Assembly: GCF_900106925.1 (NCBI RefSeq)
Contig: NZ_FNNZ01000010.1
Coordinates: forward strand, 1-64,000
From: Thiocapsa roseopersicina
GTDB lineage: Bacteria > Pseudomonadota > Gammaproteobacteria > Chromatiales > Chromatiaceae
Reading direction: 5' to 3'
Length of the DNA stretch: 64,000 bases
The position numbers and the translations under genes were made by a program. Shown here piece by piece: positions 8,794 to 18,018 of the stretch. Each line of letters starts with the position of its first letter. Position 1 is the stretch's first letter. The notes beneath the pieces were generated by a model. It saw nothing but the letters and a program-made list of their open reading frames with translations, did not search any database and had not been told where the DNA came from.

Positions 8794-11700
8794 ATGGACC
8801 AGGACCAGATCGACGTACTCGACGACAAGCGGCTCATCGAGCATGGCTTTCCCTGCCATCAGGTCGGCGCTGAGACCCAACGCGAGCGGGGTGCAAGCTC
8901 CGCCCTCCCGCCGCTCTATTACCTGCACGTCTGGTGGGCGCGCCGGCCCCTGACGCCGAGCCGGGCGGCCATCGTCGCCTCCCTGACCCCCTGGGATGCC
9001 GACCCGGAGTTGTTCGTCCGACGGCTCGGGATCGAGCGGGTACAGGCCCTGGCCAACGGCGAACCCTGGACCCTGACCGGCGACCTGCCGGCGCGGGTGG
9101 AGCGAGACGCGGGCGGCTCCGAGTCCCTTGAGGTCGATGACAAGGTCCTGAACGCCCTGCGCGACGAGCAGACGCGGCGTGCGGAGAACCGCGGCTTGAT
9201 CGCGCGGATTCGGACCACAGACCCGTCCCTGGTGAAAGACCCGGTGGTGCTGCGCTGGGCGGAGGAGTCCAGGCCCTTGCCTGAGCCTTTGCCGATGGTG
9301 GGGGTGTGGTTACCGGTGCGGCGGACCATGGGCGATCCGGCACACATTAAGGATCGGATCGCGTTCGCCAAGTCCCCCGCGGTCAAGAAGGCCCTTGGCA
9401 AGGAGATCAAGTGGGATGCTGAGAACCTGTATGGATACGGACGTGCCTTCGCGACACCGGTCGAGCCGCGTCCATCCGGCCTAACCGTGCTTGATCCGAC
9501 CGCCGGAGGCGGCTCGATTCCCTTCGAGGCCCTGCGCCTGGGTCACAACGTCATCGCCAACGAGCTGAATCCCGTTGCGACGACGATCCTGTACGCGACC
9601 CTGGACTATCCGGCACGCTTCGGACCGGAGTTATCTACCGACATCCAGCACTGGGGCCGGAAGCTCCTCGACCTTGTCGAGGCAGGCATGGAAGGGCTTG
9701 CGCCCTTCTCGACTATCCCGGAATCCGAGCGGGCGCGACTGCGCGAGCATCTCAAGCGCTGCCCCGAGTTGTTGCCTCAATTCGATGTGCCAGAGTACGA
9801 CCACACTGGGCTGATCTACGTCCGCCAGGTCACCTGCCCCCACTGCGGCGGCGAGGCGCCATTGCTGAACACTTCCTGGCTGTCGAAGGAGGCCGGCGAC
9901 CCCTGGGGTGTGCGCGTCATCACCGACGGCCGCTCCACCGGTGGCAAGGTCCGGTTCGAGACGTACCGGGTCCACGAGGGCCTCGGACCGAACGGTGAGG
10001 ACCCGAACGGGGCCTTCGTGAACCGCGGCGTCGGCACCTGCCCCCATTGCAAACAGGGCATCCCAGGCGACGAAATCAAGGCCCAGGCCCGTGGCGAATC
10101 GCCCCACGGCACTTGGATGGACCGGCTCTATGCCGTAGTCGCAGTGCGGCTCCAGCCCAAGCTCGACAAGCACGGGCAGCCCCAGCGCTACAAGACCGGC
10201 GAGCGGGCCGGTGAGATCAAAACCGAGAAGGTCCGTTTCTTCCGTCCGCCCAATACTCGCGACCTGGCCGCCATCGCCGAGGCCCAACGACGCTTACAGG
10301 ACAAATGGCCGGAATGGGAGGCGGATGGGTTGATTCCGACAGAGGACATTGTCAGTTGCTCCAAGAACGGGGGCTGCATCCTATACGGCATGAAGCGATG
10401 GTGCGATCTATTCACGCCAAGACAATTACTTGGGCATCTAACCGTAATCGAAGGGCTGATTGCACTAAAGCCGTTGATCCTCGAAGCCCTGGGCGAGTCG
10501 AAAGGACGAGCGGTTATCACGTACCTTCAGTTCGCTATCGACAAAGGGATCGATTACAACAGCCGACAAACACGCTGGGAGTATACGCGAGGCATTGTTA
10601 AGGGCACGTATTCGCGCCACGACCTCAATATTAAGTGGACCTTCGGCGAGATGGTTTTCACCGGTCCAAATTCGGGAGCTGCTTGGGGTCTGAGTCAAAT
10701 CCTTGACTCTTACCAAGGGATCGCAGAACTGATCGCCCCCATCCGAGCCGCATCAGAACCACAATCTGTACCGATGCTGACGATCCTCAATGGCACTGCC
10801 GCCTATCTTCCGGGGGTGAAAGACCGATCAGTCGATCTAGTGTGCATGGACCCACCCTACTACGACAATGTTCAGTACTCCGAGCTTTCGGACTTTTTCT
10901 ATGTCTGGCAGCGCAGAACACTGAAAGACATTCACCCTGAACTGTTTTCCAGACGTTTGACAGAAAAGAGTGACGAGGCGGTTGCGAACAACGAACGCCA
11001 CGGTGGACCAAGAGCCGCCCGCGTTGCCTACCAGTGCAAGATGCGCGAGGTCTTTTCGGAGTGTCGCCGGGTCCTTCGGGATGAGGGGAGGCTAACGCTG
11101 ATGTTCACCCATAAGGGTCAGGATGCGTGGGAGGCCTTAACGCAATCGTTGATTGAATCCGGTTGGGACATAACAGCGTCGTTTCCTGTCGAATCCGAAG
11201 GGTCGTATTCAACCCATCAAATGAACGTCGCTGCGGCAGCCAGTTCCATGTTCATTGCGTGCCGCAAACGTTCGCTGGAGTCGGACTTCCCAGCCTCCTG
11301 GACCGGCCTCGGAGGTCAAGGCGTGCAGCACCAGATCCGCGATGCGGTGGTGGACGGCCTGCGGGAGTTCGAGCCCCTGCGCCTGAACCCGGTGGACGAG
11401 ATGGTCGCGTCCTACGGCCGGGCGCTGCATGTGCTGTCCCAACACTGGCCGGTCATGGACGGGGACGAGCAGGTCTCGCCCATCCGCGCCATGAACGAGG
11501 CCAGCCGGGTGGTGGCCGAGCACCAGATCCACCGCATCACCGAGGGCCGGCTCAAGGTGGATGACCTGGACCCCGAGACGGCCATGGCCCTGACCCTCTA
11601 TGGTATCTACGGCCTCGGCGAGGTCGCTTACGACGAGGTGTTGAGCCTGTCCAAATCCATGAACATCCGCCTGGAGGGGAAGCCCGGGGGCTACCGTATC

Positions 11701-12069
11701 GAGCCCGGACAGCGCTCCATCGGCATCAACCAGGAGGCCAGCGGCCGCCGTACACAGGGCGCCAAGGCGGAGGAGCGGGGCTTTGCGGCCCCGCTCGCCC
11801 GCAAGGGGTCCAAGGCCCGTCTAGCCCTGCCGGAGGAGCGCGACCCCCGCCGACTGGAGCAGCCCCAGACCGATTGGGACAGGCTCCACGGCCTGTTGCT
11901 TGCCCACCGCCGCGGCGAGCTGCCGGTGGCCCGCCAATATCTCGCGACCAAGGCGGCCGATTCCGGCGAGCGAGTGACCGATCTGCTCGCCGTCTGGGCG
12001 CGGGAGATGGCCGACGAGTCCGCCCGCCGGGAGGCGGAGGGCCTGCTGTTCGGCCTGCGGCAGTTGTAG
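8794..12069 (+). CDS. DUF1156 DNA methyltransferase of the Hma-type system
   Basis: This 1091-residue protein opens with the DUF1156 signature (LIEHGFPCHQVGAETQRERG, then YYLHVWWARRPLTPSRAA). The SAM-binding motif I region DPTAGGGSIPFEALRLG is at about 233. Two zinc-type CPHC clusters lie near 347 and 415, and the catalytic motif CMDPPYYDNVQYSELSDFF is near 684. It should methylate adenine or cytosine N4 in DNA (DPPY type) and probably marks self DNA for the system. ATG 8794 fits the family N-terminus better than the upstream GTG at 8710. The central third (about 10320-11280) has visibly more A/T at third codon positions than the rest, suggesting mosaic recombination. The helicase gene starts 11 bases downstream. 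Confidence 0.85.
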   Translation: MDQDQIDVLDDKRLIEHGFPCHQVGAETQRERGASSALPPLYYLHVWWARRPLTPSRAAIVASLTPWDADPELFVRRLGIERVQALANGEPWTLTGDLPARVERDAGGSESLEVDDKVLNALRDEQTRRAENRGLIARIRTTDPSLVKDPVVLRWAEESRPLPEPLPMVGVWLPVRRTMGDPAHIKDRIAFAKSPAVKKALGKEIKWDAENLYGYGRAFATPVEPRPSGLTVLDPTAGGGSIPFEALRLGHNVIANELNPVATTILYATLDYPARFGPELSTDIQHWGRKLLDLVEAGMEGLAPFSTIPESERARLREHLKRCPELLPQFDVPEYDHTGLIYVRQVTCPHCGGEAPLLNTSWLSKEAGDPWGVRVITDGRSTGGKVRFETYRVHEGLGPNGEDPNGAFVNRGVGTCPHCKQGIPGDEIKAQARGESPHGTWMDRLYAVVAVRLQPKLDKHGQPQRYKTGERAGEIKTEKVRFFRPPNTRDLAAIAEAQRRLQDKWPEWEADGLIPTEDIVSCSKNGGCILYGMKRWCDLFTPRQLLGHLTVIEGLIALKPLILEALGESKGRAVITYLQFAIDKGIDYNSRQTRWEYTRGIVKGTYSRHDLNIKWTFGEMVFTGPNSGAAWGLSQILDSYQGIAELIAPIRAASEPQSVPMLTILNGTAAYLPGVKDRSVDLVCMDPPYYDNVQYSELSDFFYVWQRRTLKDIHPELFSRRLTEKSDEAVANNERHGGPRAARVAYQCKMREVFSECRRVLRDEGRLTLMFTHKGQDAWEALTQSLIESGWDITASFPVESEGSYSTHQMNVAAAASSMFIACRKRSLESDFPASWTGLGGQGVQHQIRDAVVDGLREFEPLRLNPVDEMVASYGRALHVLSQHWPVMDGDEQVSPIRAMNEASRVVAEHQIHRITEGRLKVDDLDPETAMALTLYGIYGLGEVAYDEVLSLSKSMNIRLEGKPGGYRIEPGQRSIGINQEASGRRTQGAKAEERGFAAPLARKGSKARLALPEERDPRRLEQPQTDWDRLHGLLLAHRRGELPVARQYLATKAADSGERVTDLLAVWAREMADESARREAEGLLFGLRQL

Positions 12070-12080
12070 GAACCGCTTGG

Positions 12081-15000
12081 ATGCCCGATCCCGGCACCGC
12101 TCCCCGCCTGCGCGACTACCCCTGGCAACTGAGCTACAGCACGTCCAGCCATGCCACCGGTGGCCAGCCGGTGGACATCCTCCATCATTTCTACATTCCG
12201 GTCCTGAGCCGGGCGAAGAGCTATGACCGGGTCGCAGGGTATTTCCGGTCATCCTCGCTGGCGGTGGCATCCCAGGGCTTTTCCGCCTTTGTGGCCCAGG
12301 GAGGGAACTCACGCATGGTGGTGGGCGCTGACATGGACGCGGACGACGTGGCCGCTATCCTGGCCGGCGACGAGGTGCGGCTAGGCGCCTGTCTGAACGG
12401 TGCCTTGGACCAATCCGAGCAGTGGCCGGAGGCTGAGCAGCGGGGTGTAGCCCTATTGGCCTGGATGGTCGCCCGGGGCCGTCTGGAGATCCGTGTCGCG
12501 TTCCGGGTGCATGCACAGACGGGAGCGGCGATTGCGACCGACTCCCCGGCCGATGGCTATGTCCACGAGAAATGGGCCGTCTTCCGGGATGCGGCAGGCG
12601 ACCGGCTCTATGCGTCCGGCTCTTTCAACGAATCCAAAACTGCGCTGGTTCTGAACGCCGAGAACATCGACGTACATCGGGACTGGACCGGCGGGGAGAA
12701 CCGTCAGCGCGCCGACGACGCCGAGTCCCGCTTCCAACGGGTTTGGAACAACGAGAATCCAAGCCTGCGGGTGTTGACCCTGCCGGAGGCGGTGCGCCAG
12801 CGGCTGATCCAGTTGGCTGGGGCGACCGAACGGCCCCTGGAGGTTGATGGTTCCAGCGCGATCCCCTTGAAAGTGCCGCCGCCCTCGGCCTTGGAGAGGC
12901 TGCGCTTTGCACTGCTGCGAGACGGGCCAAGGCTCCCTAACGGTGAGTACGTGGGCATGGTCACGGCACCAGTAGAGCCCTGGCCCCATCAGGCGGTGGT
13001 CGCCAAACGCCTGATCGATACCTGGCCCTATAGCTGGCTGCTGTGTGACGAGGTGGGCCTCGGCAAGACCATCGAGGCGGGGCTGGCGATCCGCGGACTC
13101 TACCTGGCAGGTTTGGTCCGCCGGGTGCTGATCGCCCCGCCTGCCAGCCTGACGCCGCAGTGGCAGCGGGAGATGGCAACCAAGTTCTTCCTGCCGTTCG
13201 GGCGCGCCCTGACCGGCGTGACCACCAGACATGAGTACCTGCTACCGGTGCCAGAGGAGCGGTCGGCTAAGTCGCTGTATGAGCCGGACCTGGCCATCGT
13301 CTCCAACGGCCTGCTGGCGCGGGCCGGACGGCGCGCCGAGCTGAAGTCGGCGGAGCCCTTCGACATCGCCCTGGTAGACGAGGCCCATTACGCCCGGCGC
13401 AAGAATGCGACTCAGGGGGCGCGAGCGGAACCTCGCTACGGCAATCTCTACCGGACCCTGGACGAGGTGCTGCGCGGCCAAGCCCGCTGCCTGTTGCTAG
13501 CGACGGCCACGCCAATGCAGTTGGACCCGGTAGAGGTGGCGGACCTGATCCGTCTGACGCGCCGGGTCGGCCACTTTCAGCTCGACCCGAGCCTGATGAA
13601 TGCCTATTACGGGCTGCTGGGCAAACTGGTCAGCGACGAAGGGCTGGACGCAACGGAATGGAGCTTCCTCCACCGGGCGGTGACTGCCGTCGCAGGGCAA
13701 GACCCCTTGTTGTGGCGGTACGTCCAGGGGGCCGTGATCGACGACTTCGCGCGCTTCGACATGGACGCCTGGCTGGCGTCCGGCCAGTCGCCAATGGGCG
13801 GCGAGGATGGGGTCCGCCGGCTGGCCTTTGCGGTGGCGCCCCTGTCGCGCGTGATGCTACGGCACACCCGCCCGCTGCTGGAGCTGTACCGCAGCCGCGG
13901 CCAGCTCACCGCCAATCTGGCGCGGCGCGTGGTGCTGCCACTGAAGCCCATTGCGTTCACGACCCAGGAGCAACAGGCATACGACCAGTTGGAGCGCTAT
14001 TGCCTGGGCCTGGCCGGGCAGCTTGGCAAGGGCACTCAGGGCAAGAAGGCCAGCTTCGCCCTGGGCATGATCCTGAGCTTCCTGCGGCTGCGGTTCGCGT
14101 CCAGCCTGTTCGCGATCCGCGAGTCACTGCGGCGGCGCCGGGAAAAGGTCGATGCGGCGCTGAAGCACCTGGCCCAGGCCGAGGATCTGGACATGGACGA
14201 GTTGTCGCTGTCCGACCTGCTCGAAGGGGGCGAGGGCGACGAAGAGGCAGTAGCACTGCTGCTGAAGGATCGCACGGCCGACGATCTGATCTGGGAGCGC
14301 AACAAGCTCAGCGAAATGCTGGCCGGACTGAGGGACCTGAGCGGAACCTCGTCGAAGATGCAGCGGCTGTTGGAGCACCTGAACAAGCGTCGCGGTGCCG
14401 GCGGGCGGATCAACCAGACTGTGGTCTTCACGCGCTTCTACGACACCCTGACGGACATTGTCCGGCGGCTGCGACAGGCCGATCCGCACATGCTGATCGG
14501 AACCTACTCGGGCCAGGGCGGCTCCTATGTCAACCCGCGTACCTGGCGCCTGACCGGGGTCGAAAGGGAGGCGATCAAGCACCGGTTCCTGAATGGGGAG
14601 ATCGACGTGCTGGTCTGTACGGATGCGGCGGCGGAAGGGTTGAACCTGCAAACCGCGGACCTGCTGGTCAACTTCGACCTGCCGTGGAACCCGATGAAGG
14701 TGGAGCAGCGCATCGGGCGCATCGACCGTATCGGCCAGACCCACGCGACCATCTTCGTGAGCAACCTGTGTTACCTGGGCTCCGCCGAGGAGATCGTCTA
14801 CGGGCGGTTGCTCGCGCGCCTGAGCAAGGCGGGTGGCGTGGTGGGTACGCAGCAGATTTCCATGCTGCCAGTCACGGCCGAGGAGTTTCAGGAACTGGCA
14901 GCGCGCACCCTGTCCGAGGGCGTGCTGGCCCAACGTGCCGAAGAGCGGGCCCGGCTTGCCCAGCGCCGCACGGCAAGCATGGAGATCCCGCCGGAGGACC

Positions 15001-15953
15001 TCTACGAGACCTATGTACGCCTCGCCCAAGGTCACCCCGATGAGGCGCCGCCCATCGATCTGGATGCCATCTGGGAAGCCTTGTCCACGTCAGTCTACCT
15101 GCGGGACTTGGGCTGCACTCTGCACCCGGACCCTGCGATGCGCTGCATCGTGCTCAATAACGTTCCGGGCGTTCCGGACAGCAAGGCGTTGACGGTCTCG
15201 CGCAAGGGCTACGACGAGGGCATCCCCGGACTTGAGGGGACCCCTGGCTTTGCGACCTATGGCGACCCAACCTTTGAGGCACTGCTAGCCCACCTGGCAA
15301 GCTTCGATCTGCCCGAATGCATGCGCCGACTGGACGCGGAGGTCGCGGGGACTGATTCGCGGCTCGTCGGCTACGCGGTCTGGGATAGCGCGGGCAACGG
15401 CGAAGATCCGGTCCGGTTCGTCCGCAGTTGGCGCGACCTGGCCGGCCTGCTCCCCGACGACACCCAGCCTATCGACGACGCATCGGCCGCCAAGGCGCTC
15501 GGGAGGCTTTCGGCGTTGACGAGGCCGCGCAGCGAACGCCCCAAGGCTGTCGGCAGGATCGAGGCACAGAACGAACGGTGCGGCCGCGGTCAACTGGCCC
15601 TGGCCCACCTCGTCGCCAACCGTCTGATGCAGGCGCGGCGAAAGGGGGGCGGCGCGGACCGCTTCTGGCATGAGCTTGCGAGCATGGAGCAGGCTTATGC
15701 GGATCGCGACCTGATCCGGATTAAGCCCATCCCGGTGAAGATCGCCCGCCACTTCCCGGCCGGATTGTTCGAGGCAACCCTGCCGCAGGTCGGCGAGGAT
15801 GGTTACGTGGATGCGCCCCAGATTCTTCGCGCCTGCGCGTTCGATGCGGCGGCGCGCGTGGCGGATGGGCTTCACCTGAAGAAGGACGATGTGGTTACGG
15901 ACGACATGATCGCTCGACTGGAGCGGGAGATCGCCAAGCTCATGCGGCCTTAG
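12081..15953 (+). CDS. PLD-like nuclease / SNF2-family helicase of the Hma-type system
   Basis: This is a 1290-residue protein. Residues about 30-200 form a phospholipase-D-like domain with an HxK motif (VHEKWAVF, near 161) and GSFNES. A SNF2 helicase follows: DEVGLGKTIEAG near 322, DEAHY near 432, ATATPMQ near 475, and a C-terminal helicase lobe with VVFTRFYD and IGRIDRIGQ near 880. PLD domains of this kind can cut nucleic acid and the helicase can translocate on it, so this is the likely effector. AGGAA nine bases before ATG 12081 supports the start. It ends the operon. Family knowledge: 'phospholipase D-like domain-containing anti-phage protein' proteins are encoded with DUF499 and DUF1156 partners. 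Confidence 0.85.
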   Translation: MPDPGTAPRLRDYPWQLSYSTSSHATGGQPVDILHHFYIPVLSRAKSYDRVAGYFRSSSLAVASQGFSAFVAQGGNSRMVVGADMDADDVAAILAGDEVRLGACLNGALDQSEQWPEAEQRGVALLAWMVARGRLEIRVAFRVHAQTGAAIATDSPADGYVHEKWAVFRDAAGDRLYASGSFNESKTALVLNAENIDVHRDWTGGENRQRADDAESRFQRVWNNENPSLRVLTLPEAVRQRLIQLAGATERPLEVDGSSAIPLKVPPPSALERLRFALLRDGPRLPNGEYVGMVTAPVEPWPHQAVVAKRLIDTWPYSWLLCDEVGLGKTIEAGLAIRGLYLAGLVRRVLIAPPASLTPQWQREMATKFFLPFGRALTGVTTRHEYLLPVPEERSAKSLYEPDLAIVSNGLLARAGRRAELKSAEPFDIALVDEAHYARRKNATQGARAEPRYGNLYRTLDEVLRGQARCLLLATATPMQLDPVEVADLIRLTRRVGHFQLDPSLMNAYYGLLGKLVSDEGLDATEWSFLHRAVTAVAGQDPLLWRYVQGAVIDDFARFDMDAWLASGQSPMGGEDGVRRLAFAVAPLSRVMLRHTRPLLELYRSRGQLTANLARRVVLPLKPIAFTTQEQQAYDQLERYCLGLAGQLGKGTQGKKASFALGMILSFLRLRFASSLFAIRESLRRRREKVDAALKHLAQAEDLDMDELSLSDLLEGGEGDEEAVALLLKDRTADDLIWERNKLSEMLAGLRDLSGTSSKMQRLLEHLNKRRGAGGRINQTVVFTRFYDTLTDIVRRLRQADPHMLIGTYSGQGGSYVNPRTWRLTGVEREAIKHRFLNGEIDVLVCTDAAAEGLNLQTADLLVNFDLPWNPMKVEQRIGRIDRIGQTHATIFVSNLCYLGSAEEIVYGRLLARLSKAGGVVGTQQISMLPVTAEEFQELAARTLSEGVLAQRAEERARLAQRRTASMEIPPEDLYETYVRLAQGHPDEAPPIDLDAIWEALSTSVYLRDLGCTLHPDPAMRCIVLNNVPGVPDSKALTVSRKGYDEGIPGLEGTPGFATYGDPTFEALLAHLASFDLPECMRRLDAEVAGTDSRLVGYAVWDSAGNGEDPVRFVRSWRDLAGLLPDDTQPIDDASAAKALGRLSALTRPRSERPKAVGRIEAQNERCGRGQLALAHLVANRLMQARRKGGGADRFWHELASMEQAYADRDLIRIKPIPVKIARHFPAGLFEATLPQVGEDGYVDAPQILRACAFDAAARVADGLHLKKDDVVTDDMIARLEREIAKLMRP

Positions 15954-16361
15954 CTTGACACAGAGGTGCCGGGGATGTGGCCGCGCAAATGGTAAGGTGC
16001 CCTCGGGGCTTCTCACATACTTCGCGCGGCAAACTGGTCAGCGGCCTTCCCATGCTAACCGAGGTGAGAGTTGCGTAGCGCTGAATAACGGCGTTGAACC
16101 AAGAGGGCCTGCATAGTGCGTGGCCACCATTTGTTGCTCAACGGTATGGTTGTCCGTCGCGCGAGGCCGGCGGAGATCCGGGGCGGCGCGCGCATCCTGC
16201 TCCACCTAGCACCCGCCTCAGCGACTACAAAAGCGAATCCAAAAGTGCCAATCAAGGCCGTGAACCTCGCAACCGGAGAGATTCCATGACCGTTGACCCG
16301 TTTAACATCTAGCCCCGCCAGCCTGACACCGTCCGGGCATCGCCTCAAGGAGCAAGGACGA
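15954..16361. other. Non-coding stretch at the right edge of the defence locus
   Basis: No credible gene is visible in this 408-base gap between the helicase and the next small gene. A 72-codon frame at 16094-16312 lacks a ribosome-binding site and protein-like composition. The gap ends with AAGGAGCAAGGACGA, the ribosome-binding site of the next gene. No terminator with a T tract was found after 15953. Confidence 0.5.
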
Positions 16362-16949
16362 ATGAGCACACGCTTTGCGAGCGCAGCAGATTACGCGACC
16401 ATCGCCAAAGTGTGGGCCGCCTATCCGGGAGCGGTCGAGATCATCGAGATCGACGACGGATGGATCGTCTTCGCCACCGAGGCGGACTTCAAGGCGAGGC
16501 AGCGCCAACATTGCAGACGGGCACCGTCCGCGGGCAATTCCCCCCCGCCGGGGGGTATTGCAAGGACCAACCCCTCGCGTAACGCCAGAATTCCAGCATC
16601 GCCAATCAACCGGACCAACGCCATGAAACCCGAGACTCCCACCGATCCGGTCGCCGCCATGGTTCAAGCGATGTTCAACGGCGGCTGCACCGAAGAGCAG
16701 ATGCGCGCCGCGAAGGACGCCGCCCGGTCGGCTCAGTTTGCGCACCTGTCCGACGCCGAGCTTGAGGCCCTGATCGGTAACGACTACCCGTGGTACAAGC
16801 GTCTCAGCACGCCCGAGATCGAGGCCATGATAGACGCGATGGAGGCAGACGCGGACGTTGACGCAGACACAATCCTTGCGCTCTTCGCGAACAACACGGA
16901 CTTGACCGACGACGACGTAGAGATGATTCGCAGCGATTTCGGCGGGTAG
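16362..16949 (+). CDS. Hypothetical phage-type protein, possibly two genes in one frame
   Basis: A good ribosome-binding site (AAGGAGCAAGGA) precedes ATG 16362. Residues 1-50 (ADYATIAKVWAAYPGAVEII and IDDGWIVFATEADF) look like a compact small phage protein. Residues 51-87 are low-complexity, encoded by DNA with a C6/G6 hairpin (16541-16555). From Met 88 (ATG 16623) a helical acidic segment begins (PVAAMVQAMFNGGCTEEQMR) and runs to the end. The frame may therefore be two adjacent small genes that happen to be in phase, or a genuine linker fusion. No function is assigned. The position between defence locus and the terminase-like gene fits an accessory phage gene. Confidence 0.5.
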   Translation: MSTRFASAADYATIAKVWAAYPGAVEIIEIDDGWIVFATEADFKARQRQHCRRAPSAGNSPPPGGIARTNPSRNARIPASPINRTNAMKPETPTDPVAAMVQAMFNGGCTEEQMRAAKDAARSAQFAHLSDAELEALIGNDYPWYKRLSTPEIEAMIDAMEADADVDADTILALFANNTDLTDDDVEMIRSDFGG

Positions 16950-17125
16950 CCTTCGCTTGCGTCGGCTTCCGAGCCCTCCGAGACGGCAGCGCCCCGCCGT
17001 GGGGCAGAGGATTCAGATCAGCACTGACGGCGGACATCCCCCTGAAACCGGGGAGAAGCCGGCCAAGAATCGCCCAACGCACCAGGTAGCGGCTCGCGGC
17101 ACTGGTCCGGTTGACTGGTCCGCCC

Positions 17126-17149
17126 ATTGGGCCAATGATTGGACCAATG
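17126..17149. repeat. Tandem 12-bp palindromic units (ATTGGNCCAATG)
   Basis: Two abutting units, ATTGGGCCAATG and ATTGGACCAATG, lie just upstream of the helix-turn-helix gene, preceded by two copies of CTGGTCCG. Each unit is an interrupted palindrome (ATTGG-N-CCAAT). They could be the operator or packaging site recognised by the product of the next gene. The adjacent GPPIGPMIGPM reading is simply the translation of this repeat. Confidence 0.5.
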
Positions 17150-17164
17150 CTTGAACCGAGGACC

Positions 17165-17761
17165 ATGAGCGTGAAGAAGGAAGGCAAGGACGAGATCGTC
17201 CGAAAGATCGCCAAAGAGATCGCGAAAGGTCGCGACCCCGCCTTGATGGCCGAGCGTGAAGGCGTCCCGAAGACGACCTGGAATCGCTGGATTCGCGAGG
17301 CCCGAGAATCCGTCCCCGAGAAGGTAAGGCTCGCCGTGAAAACCAAAGCGGGCCAAAAGAAAGCCGTCGCCGCCGTCGCGAACCATCTAGCCAGCTCAGT
17401 GACCGTCAACCGCAAGGGAATCGACATCTTGCTTGAGGTGGACTCACTGCTCGCGGATTGCCTGATCCTGCGCAACGCGGCCTTCACGAAGGACAAAGAC
17501 GGCAACATCGGCGCTGAGCTGAAGGAGGAATTCGGGCCGGGCATCCTGCGAGACGCGATCAAATCCAAGGTTGCCGTGCTCACGGCTGCTTCAAAGATCA
17601 TCGAGACATTGATGTCCGGGCAGCGCGTAGCAGCCACCCAGGCCGCGATTGTGGAAGCCGTCGAGGCAGCGAGCCCCGAGGCCAAGGTCAAGCTCGTCGA
17701 GGCGTTCCGCGGCATCCAGGCGAGGTATGGCGTTCTCGGGCCGGCCGAGCGTTCCCACTGA
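17165..17761 (+). CDS. Helix-turn-helix phage protein, terminase-small-subunit-like
   Basis: This is a 198-residue basic protein from ATG 17165. Residues about 5-45 form a likely helix-turn-helix (EIVRKIAKEIAKGRDPALMA, then GVPKTTWNRWIREAR), as in small terminase subunits and other phage DNA-binding proteins. The remainder is helical, with a C-terminal EAVEAASPEAKVKLVEAFRG. Small terminases mark viral DNA for packaging, and satellites use their own version to redirect packaging. A TTG 54 bases upstream would add residues encoded by the palindromic repeats, so the ATG is preferred. A strong terminator follows at 17844. Assignment is moderate because no large terminase is in view. Confidence 0.55.
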   Translation: MSVKKEGKDEIVRKIAKEIAKGRDPALMAEREGVPKTTWNRWIREARESVPEKVRLAVKTKAGQKKAVAAVANHLASSVTVNRKGIDILLEVDSLLADCLILRNAAFTKDKDGNIGAELKEEFGPGILRDAIKSKVAVLTAASKIIETLMSGQRVAATQAAIVEAVEAASPEAKVKLVEAFRGIQARYGVLGPAERSH

Positions 17762-17843
17762 CCGTCTCGCGTCTGAAACGCGGGTCGGCTCCGACGTGAC
17801 GACATAATTGCGTCGAGGCCCAAGTACCACCGGAAGATACAAG

Positions 17844-17868
17844 ACCCCGCCAAAGCAGCGGGGTTTTT
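17844..17868 (+). terminator. Rho-independent terminator
   Basis: The stem ACCCCGC / GCGGGGT (17844-17850 with 17858-17864), a seven-base loop and a run of five T residues (17864-17868) form a classical intrinsic terminator 83 bases after the stop of the terminase-like gene. It closes the plus-strand transcription of the island. Confidence 0.8.
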
Positions 17869-18018
17869 CGTGTCCGTGGTTCGAGCAGGTTAGCTCCGAT
17901 CGGATGCAACGGAGCAACAGATCATTAATATCCGAGTGTCACCAACGCATGTGGGAGCGGCTCAGCCGCTTTCGACAACCACCCCACTTGATCGGCCAGG
18001 CAAACCGTAAGGCTGTCG

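Noticed and set aside
2639-15953. BREX or DISARM system
   Set aside because: There is no PglZ/BrxZ alkaline-phosphatase-fold protein, no BrxL protease and no DrmB. The DUF499-DUF1156-PLD/SNF2 set fits the Hma grouping better.
17956-17970. Terminator hairpin AGCGGC-TCA-GCCGCT
   Set aside because: The stem is only six bases with two T residues after it, and a strong terminator already lies at 17844.
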